From Desulfobacterales bacterium CG23_combo_of_CG06-09_8_20_14_all_52_9 (lineage in GTDB: Bacteria; Desulfobacterota; Desulfobacteria; Desulfobacterales; UBA2156), in the NCBI GenBank assembly GCA_002771315.1, contig PCSF01000087.1, positions 156-15,266 on the forward strand: 15,111 nucleotides of DNA, written 5' to 3'. This document shows, piece by piece, positions 14,503-15,111 of this stretch. The translations under genes and the position numbers were made by a program. Positions within the stretch are counted from its first letter, which is position 1. Every line of letters begins with the position of its first letter. Below the pieces are notes generated by a model. It was not told the DNA's origin. It made no database searches and saw only the letters and a list, made by a program, of their open reading frames with translations.

Positions 14503-14991
14503 ATGACGGTCGAAATGAAGCTTGTCGACCGGTTTGCCTTGAAAAATGCCTTGAAGATTCATCGAGGTCACGGGGAGCGGGTCGTCTTTACCAACGGTTG
14601 TTTCGACATCCTCCATTTGGGGCATGTTCGTTACCTCAAAGCCTCGAAAGCGTTGGGGGACGTCCTCTTGGTGGGGCTCAATTCAGATGCGTCCATTCGG
14701 GGCATTAAAGGAAACAACCGGCCCATCAATTCCGAAAAAGACCGAGCCGAGGTTCTTGCCGCCCTGGCCTGTGTCGATTATATCACGATCTTCGAAGAAC
14801 CGGACCCTTTGAACCTCATTGAAGAAGTGGTCCCGGATGTTCTGGTAAAAGGCGCCGACTGGGAGGCGTCTCAAATCGTAGGGGCGGATCTGGTGCAGGG
14901 TTACGGGGGACGGGTCGTGAGAATCCCCTTTGTCGAGGACGTTTCCACAACAAGACTCATCGAAAGGATCCTCAGAGTTTACTCGGCGTGA
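14503..14991 (+). CDS. rfaE2: D-glycero-beta-D-manno-heptose 1-phosphate adenylyltransferase
   Basis: 162 residues, a stand-alone version of the C-terminal half of E. coli HldE. It joins ATP and heptose 1-phosphate to ADP-heptose for the LPS inner core. The nucleotidyltransferase signature TNGCFDILHLGHVRYL (30-45) includes the HxGH motif, followed by LLVGLNSD, RAEVLAALACVDYI and VLVKGADW, all typical. The kinase half is not in this window. I start at the ATG at 14503, with AAGGAG 8 nt upstream, rather than the in-frame GTG at 14485. It ends overlapping the next gene in GTGA. Its presence indicates an outer membrane with heptose-containing LPS. Confidence 0.94.
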   Translation: MTVEMKLVDRFALKNALKIHRGHGERVVFTNGCFDILHLGHVRYLKASKALGDVLLVGLNSDASIRGIKGNNRPINSEKDRAEVLAALACVDYITIFEEPDPLNLIEEVVPDVLVKGADWEASQIVGADLVQGYGGRVVRIPFVEDVSTTRLIERILRVYSA

Positions 14992-15111
14992 TTTTTACAA
15001 AAAAAAACGGCACTCCCTTTCTCCAATTTCCGGCGCTGGTTGACCAACCAGGCCTTTTCCATGCGGTTTTTACCCGTCATGGAGGATTCAGCGACCCTCC
15101 TTTCGACAGTT
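14988..15111 (+). CDS. PgeF/YfiH-family protein (polyphenol oxidase, laccase domain), 3' end outside the window
   Basis: The first 41 codons only. GTG at 14988 overlaps the rfaE2 stop (GTGA). The segment LFHAVFTRHGGFSDPPFDS matches the opening of the family (HaFtTRxGGvSxxPf). Members are copper/zinc-binding oxidoreductase-like or purine nucleoside-cleaving enzymes, and E. coli PgeF edits peptidoglycan precursors. The catalytic His/Cys residues lie beyond the window, so activity cannot be judged. A run of nine A (14999-15007) sits early in the gene. Confidence 0.8.
   Translation, partial: MIFTKKNGTPFLQFPALVDQPGLFHAVFTRHGGFSDPPFDS

Overview
The window (about 50% GC, estimated by eye) looks like chromosomal DNA of a Gram-negative sulfate-reducing-type bacterium of the Desulfobacterota (former Deltaproteobacteria), most likely near the Desulfobacteraceae. 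The pointers are the gene order DUF4416–yicC–remA-like–gmk–rlmB, a stand-alone heptose-1-phosphate adenylyltransferase (LPS synthesis), abundant two-component signalling with sigma-54, and a spacer resembling a dispersed repeat I recall from that family. This placement is inference; there is no rRNA or other decisive marker.

The window is split by a divergent intergenic region at about 9.72-10.06 kb. Everything to its left is on the minus strand. First come a small one-pass membrane protein, a possible 24-codon micro-ORF and an NtrC-family sigma-54 activator whose receiver domain carries Glu at the phospho-acceptor position. A likely terminator follows. Next is a near-consensus -24/-12 (sigma-54) promoter at 7894-7908, which appears to drive a tight seven-gene operon running to position 80: a Cache-type sensor histidine kinase, three consecutive single-domain receivers, a TauE/SafE-family membrane transporter, a two-pass membrane protein, and an 884-residue PEP-synthase-like phosphotransferase that keeps the ATP-grasp and phospho-histidine domains but has an unrelated C-terminal domain where the PEP/pyruvate barrel should be. 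Genes are 4-8 nt overlapping or 14-39 nt apart, so the set is probably one transcript. I regard this as the most interesting part: a sigma-54-controlled signalling, transport and phosphotransfer module of unknown purpose.

To the right, on the plus strand, lies a housekeeping run: a Trm112-like zinc-ribbon protein, a 165-nt spacer with a probable degenerate dispersed repeat, then DUF4416, YicC-type endoribonuclease, RemA/DUF370, guanylate kinase (gmk), an RlmB-type rRNA 2'-O-methyltransferase, a ComF-type phosphoribosyltransferase, RfaE2 and the first 41 codons of a PgeF/YfiH-type protein cut by the window end. Several of these overlap by 4 or 8 nt, as in a co-transcribed cluster. No tRNA, rRNA, CRISPR array, insertion sequence or clear pseudogene was seen.
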